DNA of 64,000 nucleotides from Aestuariimicrobium kwangyangense DSM 21549. GTDB lineage: Bacteria > Actinomycetota > Actinomycetes > Propionibacteriales > Propionibacteriaceae. Shown here in pieces: positions 10,410 through 21,537 of the stretch. The stretch is from the NCBI RefSeq assembly GCF_000421525.1, contig NZ_ATXE01000004.1:284043-348042 (forward strand), in the 5' to 3' direction. The notes under the pieces were generated by a model that was not told the origin of the DNA, searched no databases, and was given only the letters and a program-made list of their open reading frames with translations. The stretch's first letter is position 1. Each line of letters begins with the position of its first letter. Made by a program: the position numbers and the translations under genes.

Positions 10410-10984
10410 GAGCGGCCGGAGTTGATCAAGCTCATGGCCTCGGCGCGGGTGGCGGGTTCGCGCATCCGTCCGCGGACCGCCGAGGTGATCGTCCGGGCAC
10501 CGGGCTTGCGCACCCCACGCATGGTCATGCACTGGTGCTCGGCCTCGATCACCACCAGCGCGCCGTTGACCCCCAGATGGGTGACCAGCGCGTCGGCGAT
10601 CTGGGCCGTCAACCGCTCCTGCACCTGCGGACGCTTGGCGAACAGGTCGACCAGTCGGGCCAGCTTGCTGAGCCCGGTGACGCGACCGTCACCAGCCGGG
10701 AGGTAGGCGACGTGCGCCACCCCGGTGAAGGGCAGCAGGTGGTGCTCGCAGACGCTCCACAACTCGATGTCACGCACCATCACCATCTCGTCGTGGTCGA
10801 CGGCGAAGGTGGTGGCCAGCAGGTCGGCCGGGTCGCAGTGCATGCCGGCGAAGATCTCGGCGTAGGCGCGGGCCACGCGGGCGGGGGTCTCACGGAGCCC
10901 GTCGCGGTCGGGGTCCTCGCCGACGGCGAGCAGGATCTCGCGGACGGCTGCCTCGATGCGTGGGTGGTCAACCTCGGCGGTCAT
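10406..10984 (-). CDS. folE: GTP cyclohydrolase I FolE
   Basis: Makes 7,8-dihydroneopterin triphosphate from GTP, the first step of folate synthesis. The 192-residue protein has the zinc-site CEHHLLPF near residue 75 and the second signature HQCMTMRGV near 147, so the zinc ligands Cys, His and Cys are present. [14 protein letters not shown] is intact. The ATG lies seven bases after the ftsH stop, indicating cotranscription. Confidence 0.97.
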   Translation of the reverse strand: MTAEVDHPRIEAAVREILLAVGEDPDRDGLRETPARVARAYAEIFAGMHCDPADLLATTFAVDHDEMVMVRDIELWSVCEHHLLPFTGVAHVAYLPAGDGRVTGLSKLARLVDLFAKRPQVQERLTAQIADALVTHLGVNGALVVIEAEHQCMTMRGVRKPGARTITSAVRGRMREPATRAEAMSLINSGRS

Positions 10985-10991
10985 CGCGGAC

Positions 10992-13085
<2,094 letters not shown>

Positions 13086-13214
13086 TGCCTGCCTTGCAAC
13101 CAAAGGGCTCGCTGACGCGAGATGACGGGGCGGGACGAGCCTACCAGCGGGGTTTCAGTCACCCCGGGGAGCGATGTTCGCGGGCGGAGGAAGGAACCCT
13201 CACCAGGCCCCCGC

Positions 13215-14588
13215 TCACCAGGCAACGGAGAAGTACTGGGTCTCCTGGAACTCGCGCAGCCCCTCGCGGGCTCCCTCGCGACCAAGCCCGGACTGCTTGA
13301 ACCCGCCGAAGGGTGCGGCCGGGTCAGAGACGAGACCCCGGTTGATGCCGACCATGCCCGCCTCGATCCGCTCCGCCAGGTGGAGGGCGTGGCCGAGTTC
13401 GGCGAAGACGTAGGCGCTGAGCCCGAACTCGGTGTCGTTGACGCGGGCGACCAGATCATCCTCATCGCTCCATCGCGTCACGGAGGCGACCGGTCCGAAC
13501 ACCTCCTCGGCGAGCAGGCGGGAGTCGGCGGGCACGTGGTCGAGCACCAGCGGACGAACGAACCAGCCCTGGGCGGGTGGCTCTGCACCCTCGCCCACGA
13601 CCACCGCTCCGGCCGCAACCGCCTCGTCGACCACCCTGGTGATGCGGTCACGCGCCGCCGGGGTGATCACGGGGCCGATGGCGCACCCGGACGATGCGGG
13701 GCCCACGGTCAGTCGTCCGACCTCGACCGACAACCGCGCCACGAACGCGTCGGCGACGGACTCGTGCACGAAGATGCGGTTGGCTGCGGTGCAGGCCTGA
13801 CCGCCCCCACGGAACTTCGCGGTCATCGTGCCCTCGACCGCGACGTCGAGATCGGCGTCGGCGCAGACCACCACCGGTGCATTGCCGCCCAGTTCCAAGG
13901 AGGTGTTCACCACCCGGTCGGCGGCCTGCCGCAGCAGGTGCCTGCCCACCGCGGTCGACCCCGTGAACGACAGTTTGCGCACCCGCCGGTCCCGCAGCCA
14001 GGTGCCGACCACTCCGTCGGCGTCGGTGGTGGTGACCAGACTGACGACTCCGTCGGGCAGACCCGCCTCGGACAGCAGGGCGGCCACGGCCAGGGCGGTG
14101 AGCGGGGTCTCCGCGGCCGGCTTGAGCACGACGGTGCAGCCTGCCGCCAGGGCGGGCGCGAGCTTGCGGGTGGCCATCGCCGCGGGGAAGTTCCACGGGG
14201 TCACGAGCGCCGCAACGCCCACGGGCACGTGTCGGACGATCGTCCTGGTGCCCCCCGCGGGGGACTCGGTGTAGTCACCCTCGGAGCGCACCGCCTCCTC
14301 GGAGAACCAGCGGAAGAATTCGGCGGCGTAGGTGACCTCGGCGACGGCATCGGCTGTCGACTTGCCGTTCTCGGACGAGATCAGGTCTGCCAGGCGATCC
14401 TTGTCGCGCAGCATCAGGTCGAAGACCCGTCGCAGCACCTCCGCGCGCTGTCGTGGCGGTGTCGCGCGCCACCCGGGCAGGGCGGCGGCCGCCGCGTCCA
14501 CGGCTGCTGTCGCGTCGTCCGGGGTCTGGTCGTCGAGTCGATGCAGCACCCGGCCGGTGGCCGGGTCGAGCACCTCGAAGGTGGTCAT
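13215..14588 (-). CDS. NAD(P)-dependent aldehyde dehydrogenase, succinate-semialdehyde dehydrogenase-like
   Basis: A 457-residue aldehyde dehydrogenase. TPWNFPAAMATRKLAPALAA is near 133-152, the FTGSTAVGR cofactor motif near 205, ELGGNAP with the catalytic Glu near 229, and GGQACTAANR with the catalytic Cys near 263. PFGGFKQSGLGREGAREGL near the end is typical of the GabD subgroup. Substrate preference cannot be settled from sequence. No gabT lies nearby; the gene is monocistronic and divergent from the DUF202 pair. Confidence 0.88.
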   Translation of the reverse strand: MTTFEVLDPATGRVLHRLDDQTPDDATAAVDAAAAALPGWRATPPRQRAEVLRRVFDLMLRDKDRLADLISSENGKSTADAVAEVTYAAEFFRWFSEEAVRSEGDYTESPAGGTRTIVRHVPVGVAALVTPWNFPAAMATRKLAPALAAGCTVVLKPAAETPLTALAVAALLSEAGLPDGVVSLVTTTDADGVVGTWLRDRRVRKLSFTGSTAVGRHLLRQAADRVVNTSLELGGNAPVVVCADADLDVAVEGTMTAKFRGGGQACTAANRIFVHESVADAFVARLSVEVGRLTVGPASSGCAIGPVITPAARDRITRVVDEAVAAGAVVVGEGAEPPAQGWFVRPLVLDHVPADSRLLAEEVFGPVASVTRWSDEDDLVARVNDTEFGLSAYVFAELGHALHLAERIEAGMVGINRGLVSDPAAPFGGFKQSGLGREGAREGLREFQETQYFSVAW

Positions 14589-14680
14589 GCGGACACCCTA
14601 ATCCGGCTCCGGAGGGCCGCGCTGTGTAGGTTGTCGCTGACAGCGAAGAGGCCCTTCCACCCCCAGACAGGCACGCCCCC

Positions 14681-15043
14681 ATGGACGACAAGCGGTTCCC
14701 CACCCGGGTCTACTCCCACGGCAGCGAACCCGACGCCCGGTTCAGCCTGGCCAACGAGCGCACCTTCCTGGCGTGGGTGAGCACTGGTCTGGCACTGGTC
14801 TCGGTGGGGGTCGGACTGGAGGCCTTCGGGCTGTCGCTGCAGCACGGGTTCAGGTTGGCCACGTCGGCGTTGCTGGTCTGTCTGGGGATCGCCACGACGG
14901 TGCATGCCTGGTTCAACTGGATGCGGGTGGAGTCGTCGATGCGCGACCACCGTCCGCTCCCCTCCATGGCCAACGGACTGGTGCTGGCGATCGGGCTGTC
15001 GGTGGCCGGTGTGCTGGTGCTGATCGGCATCGTGACGGCCTGA
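14681..15043 (+). CDS. DUF202 (YidH-type) membrane protein
   Basis: A 120-residue protein with three hydrophobic segments (about residues 30-50, 60-78 and 97-117) and the DUF202 hallmark SLANERTFLAWVSTGLALVSVG. The next gene encodes a second DUF202 protein two bases downstream, so the two probably form a hetero-oligomer. Function is unknown. Confidence 0.85.
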   Translation: MDDKRFPTRVYSHGSEPDARFSLANERTFLAWVSTGLALVSVGVGLEAFGLSLQHGFRLATSALLVCLGIATTVHAWFNWMRVESSMRDHRPLPSMANGLVLAIGLSVAGVLVLIGIVTA

Positions 15044-15045
15044 CC

Positions 15046-15405
15046 ATGACGACCGAACGCGTCTGGGACGCCGGCCTGCAACCCGAACGGACCGCCCTGG
15101 CCTGGCGCCGGATCGGGCTGGCTGTCATCGGGGTGGGCCTGGCGGTGCCCCGACTGACCTGGCCGAGCCTGGGCGCGTGGTCGATCCCGGCCGGACTGTG
15201 CGCGCTGGTCGTGGGAGTGGTCGCGCTGCACCAGTCACTGCACCGCTATCGACGCGCTCACACCACCCTCACCACCGAGGACGTACCGCGACTGCCCAGT
15301 GGGCGCGGGCTGCTGATGGTGATGCTGACCGTGTTGCTGACGGGCCTCACCGCCCTGGCCGCACTGGTGGTGCAGGCCCTGGGCCTGGGAGCGGCTCAGT
15401 TGTAG
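15046..15405 (+). CDS. DUF202 membrane protein, second copy
   Basis: A 119-residue protein with three membrane segments. The DUF202-like motif LQPERTALAWRRIGLAVIGV is at about residues 12-31. It is more diverged than its upstream partner. The gene overlaps the convergent hpt gene by ten bases. Confidence 0.82.
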   Translation: MTTERVWDAGLQPERTALAWRRIGLAVIGVGLAVPRLTWPSLGAWSIPAGLCALVVGVVALHQSLHRYRRAHTTLTTEDVPRLPSGRGLLMVMLTVLLTGLTALAALVVQALGLGAAQL

Positions 15406-15947
15406 ACAGACGGGCTGAGCACGCCCACGTCTCGCAAGTTGCGGTAGCGGCCGGCGTAGTCGAGGCCGTAGCCGACCACGAACTGGTTGGGGATGTCGAA
15501 GCCGACGTACTTGACGGCCACGTCGACGGTCAGCGCCTCGGGCTTGCGGAACATGGTCATGATCTCGAGGCTGGCCGGCTCGCGGCTCTGCAGGTTCTGC
15601 ACGAGATAGCTGAGGGTCAGGCCGGTGTCGACGATGTCCTCGACGATCAGCACGTGCTTGCCCGAGATGTCGGTCGTGAGGTCCTTGAGGATGCGCACCA
15701 CACCGGAACTCTTCGTGCCCGAGCCGTAGCTCGAGATGGCCATCCAGTCCATCGTGCAGTGGCTCTTGAGCGCCCGACTCAGGTCGCTCATCACCATCAC
15801 GGCGCCGTTGAGCACCCCGATCAGCAGCAGCTCCTTGCCGACGTAGTCGGCGTCGATCTGCGCGGCCACCTCGGCGAGGCGGGCTTCGATGTCGGCGCTG
15901 GTGTGCAGCACCTCGGTCAGTTCGGAGGAGAGATCAGCGGCATCCAC
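15396..15947 (-). CDS. hpt: Hypoxanthine phosphoribosyltransferase
   Basis: Salvages hypoxanthine and guanine to IMP and GMP using PRPP. The protein has 183 residues. The PRPP-binding loop VEDIVDTGLTL is near residues 102-112. SSYGSGTKSSG, the flexible catalytic loop, is near 73-83, and FDIPNQFVVGYGLDYAGRYRNL near the C-terminus binds the base. The GTG start is at 15947. It lies downstream of tilS, the usual tilS-hpt order before ftsH in actinobacteria. Confidence 0.96.
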   Translation of the reverse strand: MDAADLSSELTEVLHTSADIEARLAEVAAQIDADYVGKELLLIGVLNGAVMVMSDLSRALKSHCTMDWMAISSYGSGTKSSGVVRILKDLTTDISGKHVLIVEDIVDTGLTLSYLVQNLQSREPASLEIMTMFRKPEALTVDVAVKYVGFDIPNQFVVGYGLDYAGRYRNLRDVGVLSPSVYN

Positions 15948-16055
15948 GCGGCGACTCTACCGCGCCCCCGCCCTGCAGAACGTGCACCCGAATGCCCGAT
16001 CGCGGCTCGATCGGGATGCGAGGTGCCGTTCAGGTGCGCGGGTTGCAGGTGGGGC

Positions 16056-17087
16056 TCACGGTCGCACGATCACCAGGGCGGCCGGCCCGCTGGCGCCTCC
16101 TCGCCGGCGGACGCTGGCCCCCGGAAGGTCGACACCGGCCTGTCCGTGCCAGTCGACCACGAGGTCATGCACGGCCAGCACCTGCTCCCTCGACGGTGTG
16201 ACCCCCCGGCCGACCAGCCAGGCACGGATGACCCGGGTGGCGCGGGCGATCGGGACCCCGACCAGCGAGGACACCACCAAGTCGTCCCCGTCGGTCGCCT
16301 CCGCGAGCCACTCACCGGTGAGGCTGTCGAGCAGGTCTGCGTCCTCGCGCAGCAGGTCGGCCGTCCGGGCCAGGGCAGCCGCCACCCCTGGCCCGAGTTC
16401 GGCCTCGAGCACCGGCATCACCCGCCGCCGGACACGGGAACGAAGGAACTTCGGGTCGTCGTTGTGCGGGTCATCCCACGGGCTCAACCCCCAGTCGGTG
16501 CATGCCTGCCGGGTCTCGGCGCGGGCCACCCCGAGCAGGGGACGAACCATCCGCAGCCCGCGCTCGTCACCCTCGGACCACGTCTGGTCGGGAGGGATAC
16601 CCGCGAGCGAGCGAGCACCCGAGCCGCGGGCCAGCCCCAGCAACACCTGTTCGGCGACGTCGTCACGGGTGTGCGCCAGCCAGACCGGGGCTCCCCCCGC
16701 CGCCTCTGCCAGCAGCCTCAGCCGCAGGTCACGCGCGACCGATTCTGGTCCACCGGAGGAGTCGGGCCTCACCGACCCGCGCAGGGCTCGCGCCGGCAGG
16801 CCGAGCCCGGCAAGCGCGGCAACGGTCGCCTCCGCGACGAGGTCAGAGCCCTCCTGCAGGCCGTGGTCGACCACCACGGCCGCCACCCGGGGGAGGGCCG
16901 CCCGGCGACGGGTCCGGGATGCCATCTCCCAGCCCACGGCTGCCGCCATGGCGAGCGAGTCGGCTCCACCGCTGACCGCAAGCACCACCCGGCCCCCCGC
17001 CTCTCGTGCCCCCGCCTCTCGTCCCAGGGGCGGACGGACGGCGCGCACCACGGCCAACTGGGCGGCAGTGAGGTCACGGGCCGCCAT
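16056..17087 (-). CDS. tilS: tRNA(Ile)-lysidine synthetase TilS
   Basis: Modifies the wobble C of tRNA-Ile(CAU) to lysidine in an ATP-dependent reaction. The 343-residue protein has the PP-loop SGGADSLAM near residues 38-46, VVVDHGLQEGSD near 69, and LAHTRDDVAEQVLLGLARGSG near 133-153. It is the shorter actinobacterial form, with a reduced C-terminal region. Its ATG overlaps the upstream stop by one base (TGATG), coupling it to the DUF2342 gene. Confidence 0.93.
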   Translation of the reverse strand: MAARDLTAAQLAVVRAVRPPLGREAGAREAGGRVVLAVSGGADSLAMAAAVGWEMASRTRRRAALPRVAAVVVDHGLQEGSDLVAEATVAALAGLGLPARALRGSVRPDSSGGPESVARDLRLRLLAEAAGGAPVWLAHTRDDVAEQVLLGLARGSGARSLAGIPPDQTWSEGDERGLRMVRPLLGVARAETRQACTDWGLSPWDDPHNDDPKFLRSRVRRRVMPVLEAELGPGVAAALARTADLLREDADLLDSLTGEWLAEATDGDDLVVSSLVGVPIARATRVIRAWLVGRGVTPSREQVLAVHDLVVDWHGQAGVDLPGASVRRRGGASGPAALVIVRP

Positions 17088-18118
17088 CAGCCGCCCACCC
17101 GGCGCAGCCATCCCATCGGGTCGGCGAGTTCGTGGCGCCGGGGAAGGTTGCGCGCCTGCTGCCAGACCAGGTTGAGCCCGGGCAGTCCGGCCGAGGAGAT
17201 CACCGCACGACAGAACGAGGCACCGTCGCGGTACTGGGCGAGTTTCGCGTCCATGCCGAGCAGGCGTCCGAAGGCGGCACTGGCCCCGGTCGCCGCCCGT
17301 CGTCCCTCGAAACGCTCGCGAATCCGAGGCAGGCTGTTGACCAGGCCCGCGGCAGCCTCGTCCATCATCACGTCGGCGTGGCCCTCGAGCAGCGACATGA
17401 CAGCCGTGATCTGGTCGACGAGGCGGCGTGCCTCGGGGCTCGAGGTGATGTCGAGCACGACCCCATTGCTGGGCTGGTTGTCGCGACCCGACAGCCGAGC
17501 GCGCCCGCGCTGCAGCATGGCGGTCAGGTTCTGCTCCCCTTCTGCGGCCAACACGTCGCCCACCAGGCCGATGACGTGGTCGACCAGCCAGGGGGCGGCC
17601 AGGAACTGGGCCCGGTGGGTCTGCTCGTGCAGACACACCCACAGCCTGAAGTCAGCCGGGTCGAGCCCCAGCGAGCGCTCCACCTCGAGCACGTTCGGGG
17701 CGACCAGCAACAACCCGGGACGATCCGAGAACGGGTCGTACTGCCCCAGCACCCGACGACTCACCAACCCCAGCACCCCACCCAACTGCACGGCGCGGGC
17801 TCCACCGGCGGCTCGGTCGGCGAGATTCCTCGGACGATCGGGGTGCCCCAGTCGGCCCAGCACCGTCATCGCCATCCGGGTGTTGTTGGTGACCCAGGTG
17901 CGGCGGTCGACCACCAGGACGCGCATGGCGTCGGTGGCGGCGGTCAGGGGCAGGTCGGCCGCGCGGGCGATCAGGGCGGGGGCGCGGTGAGCCGCCGCGC
18001 GCAGTTCCGCCACGAGGTCGTCCCGCTCCGTGGCCGAGGCCTGCGGACCGGCGCCGGTCAGGCTTCGTCCGACCTTCTCGGCGGCGGAGGCATCGATCCA
18101 GTCGAGCATCAGCGGCAT
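17087..18118 (-). CDS. Zinc-dependent metalloprotease, DUF2342 family
   Basis: A 343-residue protein with the zinc motif HEQTH near residue 165. It belongs to the DUF2342 family, sometimes annotated as an F420-biosynthesis-associated protein and found beside dacB and tilS in actinobacteria (Rv3626c). DNQPSNGVVLDITSS and EGHADVMMDEA are further conserved-looking blocks, the second likely providing a third metal ligand. The start overlaps the end of dacB by ten bases. Its substrate is not known to me. Confidence 0.88.
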   Translation of the reverse strand: MPLMLDWIDASAAEKVGRSLTGAGPQASATERDDLVAELRAAAHRAPALIARAADLPLTAATDAMRVLVVDRRTWVTNNTRMAMTVLGRLGHPDRPRNLADRAAGGARAVQLGGVLGLVSRRVLGQYDPFSDRPGLLLVAPNVLEVERSLGLDPADFRLWVCLHEQTHRAQFLAAPWLVDHVIGLVGDVLAAEGEQNLTAMLQRGRARLSGRDNQPSNGVVLDITSSPEARRLVDQITAVMSLLEGHADVMMDEAAAGLVNSLPRIRERFEGRRAATGASAAFGRLLGMDAKLAQYRDGASFCRAVISSAGLPGLNLVWQQARNLPRRHELADPMGWLRRVGG

Positions 18119-19554
18119 CCGCAGCCGGTGACGGTGGCGGCGACCTGGTCGATCCAGACCCGGGCGAACCAGTCGTTCTTGGAGTCATTGACCATCACGG
18201 CCAGCACGACGGGTTGACCATCGGCCGTCACCGTCCAGCCCGACAGTGACGAGACACCGGTCAACGTGCCCGTCTTGCCGTGCACCCAGCCGCGCCCGGC
18301 CTGGGCCCCCTGGGCGAAGCTGAACCGGTCGGTCAGGGTGCCGCTGACCCCGGCGATGGGGGTCGAGACGAGCAGGCCCTGCAACTGCTGGTCGCTCGAG
18401 ATGCGCTGCCAGGCGAGGGCCAGCATGCGAGCGCTGACCCGGTTGGAGCGCGAGAGACCCGAGCCATCGGTGGCGACGGCCCCGGTGCGCCACAGTCCGT
18501 CGCTGGTGAGCACGGCGCGCAGGGCCTGCGCCCCCCCGGCGAAGGAGGCTGGACGATGCTGGGCGAGGGCCAGTTGGCGAAACAGCACCTCGGCCCCGAA
18601 GTTGTCGGAGTGCACCATCACCTCGGTGGCGATGTCGATCAGCGGCATCGAGCTGACCGAGGCGACCACCTCGCCGGTGCCGGCCGTGGGGGCGGGGGTG
18701 GGTGCGATGGTGCCGGTGACGGTGATGCCGGCCGCCTTCAGTTGCTGGGTGAAGGCCGTTGCTGCCTGCCGTGCCGGGTCCTGCGCCAATGGGGTGCCCG
18801 GCACCCTCGCCCCGGTGGCGTCGAGGGTGCGTCCGGCACCGAGGGAGAGCGCCGAGATGCGCGCGACCTGGTCGGAGTAGTCGGCTGGCCAGGTGGGGTG
18901 CCAGGCGGGCCCGCTGAACAGGCTGGCGTCGTAGCCCAGGGTGACGCTGGTGACGCCCTGCTGCTTGAGGCGGGCGGCGGTCGCTGCGGCCAGTTGGGCG
19001 GTGGTCGCCGCCCGGGGGCGGTTCGGGTTGGCAACCCGTTCAAGGTAGGGGTCACCGCCACCCACCAGCACGAGGTGACCCGGCGAGGACGAGGCGACGG
19101 TGGTCGTGAACCTGTGGTCGGGACCCCACGCCTGCAGCGTGGCCAGCATCACCAGGGTCTTCAGGTTCGAGGCAGGGATCATCAGGGTGTCACCGCCCCG
19201 ATCGACGAGCACCCGACCGGTCGCGTGGTCGACCACCAGCACGGAGGATCGTCCCTTGAAGTTCGGCTTGAGCGCGTCGATGCGTGTGAGCAGGCCGGAC
19301 GAGGCGAGGGTCGCGCTGGGGGTGATCGGGTCGGGCTCGGCGACCACGCCGTCACCGGACTGCTGACCCGCCGCCTGCGAGGGGGTGGGCGGGGCGAAGA
19401 TCGAGGGAGCGATGGTGCTGGGCTGCAGACCGGAGCTGCGGAGGCCCGTGGAGCGGGCGATGGGCGAGGCGAAGGCGATCAGGGCGGTGATGACGATGCC
19501 GACGACGAGCCCGGCCAGGGAGAGCCCCATCACGGTGCCCGAGCTGCGCCGCAT
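18109..19554 (-). CDS. dacB: D-alanyl-D-alanine carboxypeptidase/endopeptidase (PBP4, peptidase S13)
   Basis: A 481-residue envelope enzyme that trims peptidoglycan stem peptides. The N-terminal signal anchor lies at about residues 9-31. SxxK appears as ASNLKT (Ser near 128), SxN as HSDNFG near 315, and KTG as HGKTGTL near 430. The large insert between SxxK and SxN is typical of the S13 family. It is divergent from ppa, the same order as Rv3627c/Rv3628. Confidence 0.93.
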   Translation of the reverse strand: MRRSSGTVMGLSLAGLVVGIVITALIAFASPIARSTGLRSSGLQPSTIAPSIFAPPTPSQAAGQQSGDGVVAEPDPITPSATLASSGLLTRIDALKPNFKGRSSVLVVDHATGRVLVDRGGDTLMIPASNLKTLVMLATLQAWGPDHRFTTTVASSSPGHLVLVGGGDPYLERVANPNRPRAATTAQLAAATAARLKQQGVTSVTLGYDASLFSGPAWHPTWPADYSDQVARISALSLGAGRTLDATGARVPGTPLAQDPARQAATAFTQQLKAAGITVTGTIAPTPAPTAGTGEVVASVSSMPLIDIATEVMVHSDNFGAEVLFRQLALAQHRPASFAGGAQALRAVLTSDGLWRTGAVATDGSGLSRSNRVSARMLALAWQRISSDQQLQGLLVSTPIAGVSGTLTDRFSFAQGAQAGRGWVHGKTGTLTGVSSLSGWTVTADGQPVVLAVMVNDSKNDWFARVWIDQVAATVTGCGCR

Positions 19555-19580
19555 CCATTCCCCCTGTTCAGGCGCTATTC

Positions 19581-19608
19581 TTGAGCGCGCAACGGTGCCC
19601 CAATCATA
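19581..19608 (+). promoter_or_regulatory. Possible ppa promoter
   Basis: TTGAGC at 19581 is followed after 16-17 bases by an AT-rich ATCATAG stretch. This fits a weak sigma-70-type promoter just upstream of the ppa GTG start. It was seen by eye only. Confidence 0.3.
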
Positions 19609-19622
19609 GAGAGAGTGCGCGC

Positions 19623-20183
19623 GTGACCGACGAGTTCCAGCGGGTAGAGCTGTCCGCTCCCCCGGCAGGTCTGACCTTTGATGTCACCATCGAGATTCCC
19701 AAGGGCACCAAGAACAAGTACGAGATGGATCACACCACGGGTCGCATTCGCCTCGATCGGACCTTGTTCACCTCGACCCAGTACCCCTACGACTACGGCT
19801 TCGTCGAGGGAACCCTCGGTGAGGACGGTGACCCGCTCGACGCGCTCGTGCTCGTTCCCGAGCCCACCTTCCCCGGTTGCCTGATCGAGTGCCGCGCCGT
19901 CGCGATGTTCCGCATGAAGGACGAAATGGGCGGCGACGACAAGGTGCTGTGCGTGCCGGTTGCCGACCACCGTCGCGATTCCCTGGTCGAGATCGAGGAC
20001 GTCTCGGAGTTGATGTTGCTCGAGATCGAGCACTTCTTCACCGTCTACAAGGACCTCGAGCCGGGCAAGTCGGTCGAGGGCGCCACCTGGACCGGTCGCC
20101 CCGCCGCGGAGGCGGAGATCCACAACTCGTTCGAGCGGGCCAAGGGAACCCCCTTCGAGCACCACCACGTGAACCTGCACTGA
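19623..20183 (+). CDS. ppa: Inorganic pyrophosphatase
   Basis: Hydrolyses pyrophosphate from biosynthesis, Mg-dependent and cytoplasmic. The 186-residue family I enzyme has [13 protein letters not shown] near residues 24-36, [12 protein letters not shown] near 53-64, and the signature [10 protein letters not shown] near 67-76, whose Asp residues bind metal. The family usually has 160-180 residues. The GTG at 19623 is chosen because no in-frame ATG lies near it and the N-terminus matches the family. A hairpin terminator follows. Confidence 0.96.
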   Translation: MTDEFQRVELSAPPAGLTFDVTIEIPKGTKNKYEMDHTTGRIRLDRTLFTSTQYPYDYGFVEGTLGEDGDPLDALVLVPEPTFPGCLIECRAVAMFRMKDEMGGDDKVLCVPVADHRRDSLVEIEDVSELMLLEIEHFFTVYKDLEPGKSVEGATWTGRPAAEAEIHNSFERAKGTPFEHHHVNLH

Positions 20184-20231
20184 TCTCGGCCAGTTCCTGA
20201 TCCGGCACCGTTGGCCCTCGCGGCCAAGCCC

Positions 20232-20257
20232 GAACCCCCGCCCTGGTGCGGGGGTTC
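20232..20257 (+). terminator. Rho-independent-like terminator of ppa
   Basis: A 10-bp perfect stem (GAACCCCCGC / GCGGGGGTTC) with a six-base loop, followed by TTG. It lies 49 bases after the ppa stop. Confidence 0.75.
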
Positions 20258-20381
20258 TTGCGTGTGGAGCCGGTTGCTCGGCGGCCAAACGTGTCGATCG
20301 TGTGCTCCTGCACCAGATGTTCCCTCCCGGGGGCCACGATCGCTGTGACGGCACACGATCCGCACGATTGAGCCGCGGGCA

Positions 20382-20441
20382 CTGACTCGACTGGCCCTGA
20401 CTCGACTAGGCCTGACTCGACTGGGCCTGACTCGACTGGGC
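20382..20441. repeat. Four tandem copies of a 15-bp unit
   Basis: The unit is CTGACTCGACTGGGC. Copies 3 and 4 are identical, and copies 1 and 2 differ only near the 3' end. The array sits directly upstream of the Trm11-like gene in the 284-base ppa-methylase gap and could affect its promoter or leader. Confidence 0.9.
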
Positions 20442-20467
20442 CCGCATCCCCGGGGGACACTGGTGCG

Positions 20468-21517
20468 GTGACCCGATCCGCACTGCTGCTCTCACCCTCC
20501 GCCAACCGCGTCTACGCCGGCGAGGCCGCCGCCCTGGCCGCGGGGGAACTGCGCATCTGCGTGCCGGAGGGTCGTGAGGTGGCCACCTCGACCATCGCCG
20601 GCGTCGACTACCTCACCTTCGAGCACCCCGATGCGCCAACGGGCGGCTGGCCGGACGACCTGGCGGGGGCAATCGCGGGGCTGTCGGCGACCCTGGCGGT
20701 GTTCGACCTGGTGGACGATCCCGCCAACGCAGACCAGCCCTTGCTGCGACCGGTGGCGTTGCCGCGCCGTGACTGGCTCGACGACGATCTCGTCACCATT
20801 CCCAAGTATCCCGGCAAGACCAACGAACAGTTCACCCGGCTGCTGGTCAACGTCACCCTCGCCGCGATGGTGCGTGAGTCCGAGCCCGGCCAGCCCCTGA
20901 GCATCCTTGATCCCCTCTGTGGACGAGGCACCACCCTGTTCACCGCCTGGCTGCTCGGCCACCACGGTTACGGCGTCGAGGGCGACACCAAGGCCGTCGA
21001 GCAGATGGCGGCCTACCTGAAGACGTGGCTGCGCCGCAAGCGCCTCAAGCACACCGCTGAGGTGTCGCCCGTGCGCCGCGAGGGCAAGGCGATCGGAAAG
21101 AGGTTCGACGCCGAACTCCGGCTCCCGGATCGTCCCGCCCTGAACCTCGGCGTGTTCACGGGTGACACCCGCACCAGCCGCGAGCTCTGGGGCAGGAAGA
21201 CCTTCGACGCGATCATCACCGATGCTCCCTACGGAGTGGTGCACGGCTCGTCCACCGACGTGCGCGGGGTCACGGGCAAGCGGGATCGCTCCCCCGCGGG
21301 CCTGCTGGGAGAGGCCGTGCCAGTCTGGGCCGGACAGCTGAAGCCCGGCGGTGCACTCGGACTGTCGTGGAACACCCACGGGCTCAGCTACGAGAACCTG
21401 GCCGAGGTGATGGAGTCGGCGGGTCTGACCGTGTGCGAGGGCGAGGAGTGGCAGGGCTTCAACCACCGCGTCGACTCGAGCATCCAGCGCGACCTGATGG
21501 TGGCCGTCAAGCTCTGA
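20468..21517 (+). CDS. Trm11-like SAM-dependent RNA methyltransferase
   Basis: A 349-residue protein. A substrate-side motif TIPKYPGKTNEQFTRLLVN near residues 116-134 is followed by the SAM-binding LDPLCGRGTTLFTAW near 148-162. The catalytic motif is DAPYGVVHG near 255, in the D-P-P-Y position. These features match the Trm11/UPF0020 group that methylates guanosine in tRNA. The N-terminal 110 residues do not show an obvious THUMP domain. The GTG start follows the 15-bp repeat array closely. Confidence 0.75.
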   Translation: MTRSALLLSPSANRVYAGEAAALAAGELRICVPEGREVATSTIAGVDYLTFEHPDAPTGGWPDDLAGAIAGLSATLAVFDLVDDPANADQPLLRPVALPRRDWLDDDLVTIPKYPGKTNEQFTRLLVNVTLAAMVRESEPGQPLSILDPLCGRGTTLFTAWLLGHHGYGVEGDTKAVEQMAAYLKTWLRRKRLKHTAEVSPVRREGKAIGKRFDAELRLPDRPALNLGVFTGDTRTSRELWGRKTFDAIITDAPYGVVHGSSTDVRGVTGKRDRSPAGLLGEAVPVWAGQLKPGGALGLSWNTHGLSYENLAEVMESAGLTVCEGEEWQGFNHRVDSSIQRDLMVAVKL

Positions 21518-21537
21518 CCCAGCGCCCCCGAGCAGCC

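Noticed and set aside
15177..17990. 937-residue plus-strand open frame across hpt, tilS and the DUF2342 gene
   Set aside because: Low-complexity His/Arg/Gln-rich translation antisense to three genes with clear motifs.
20038..20505. Minus-strand open frame with a GPVES repeat
   Set aside because: The repeat is the translated 15-bp array in an intergenic region, and the frame runs antisense through the end of ppa with no motif.
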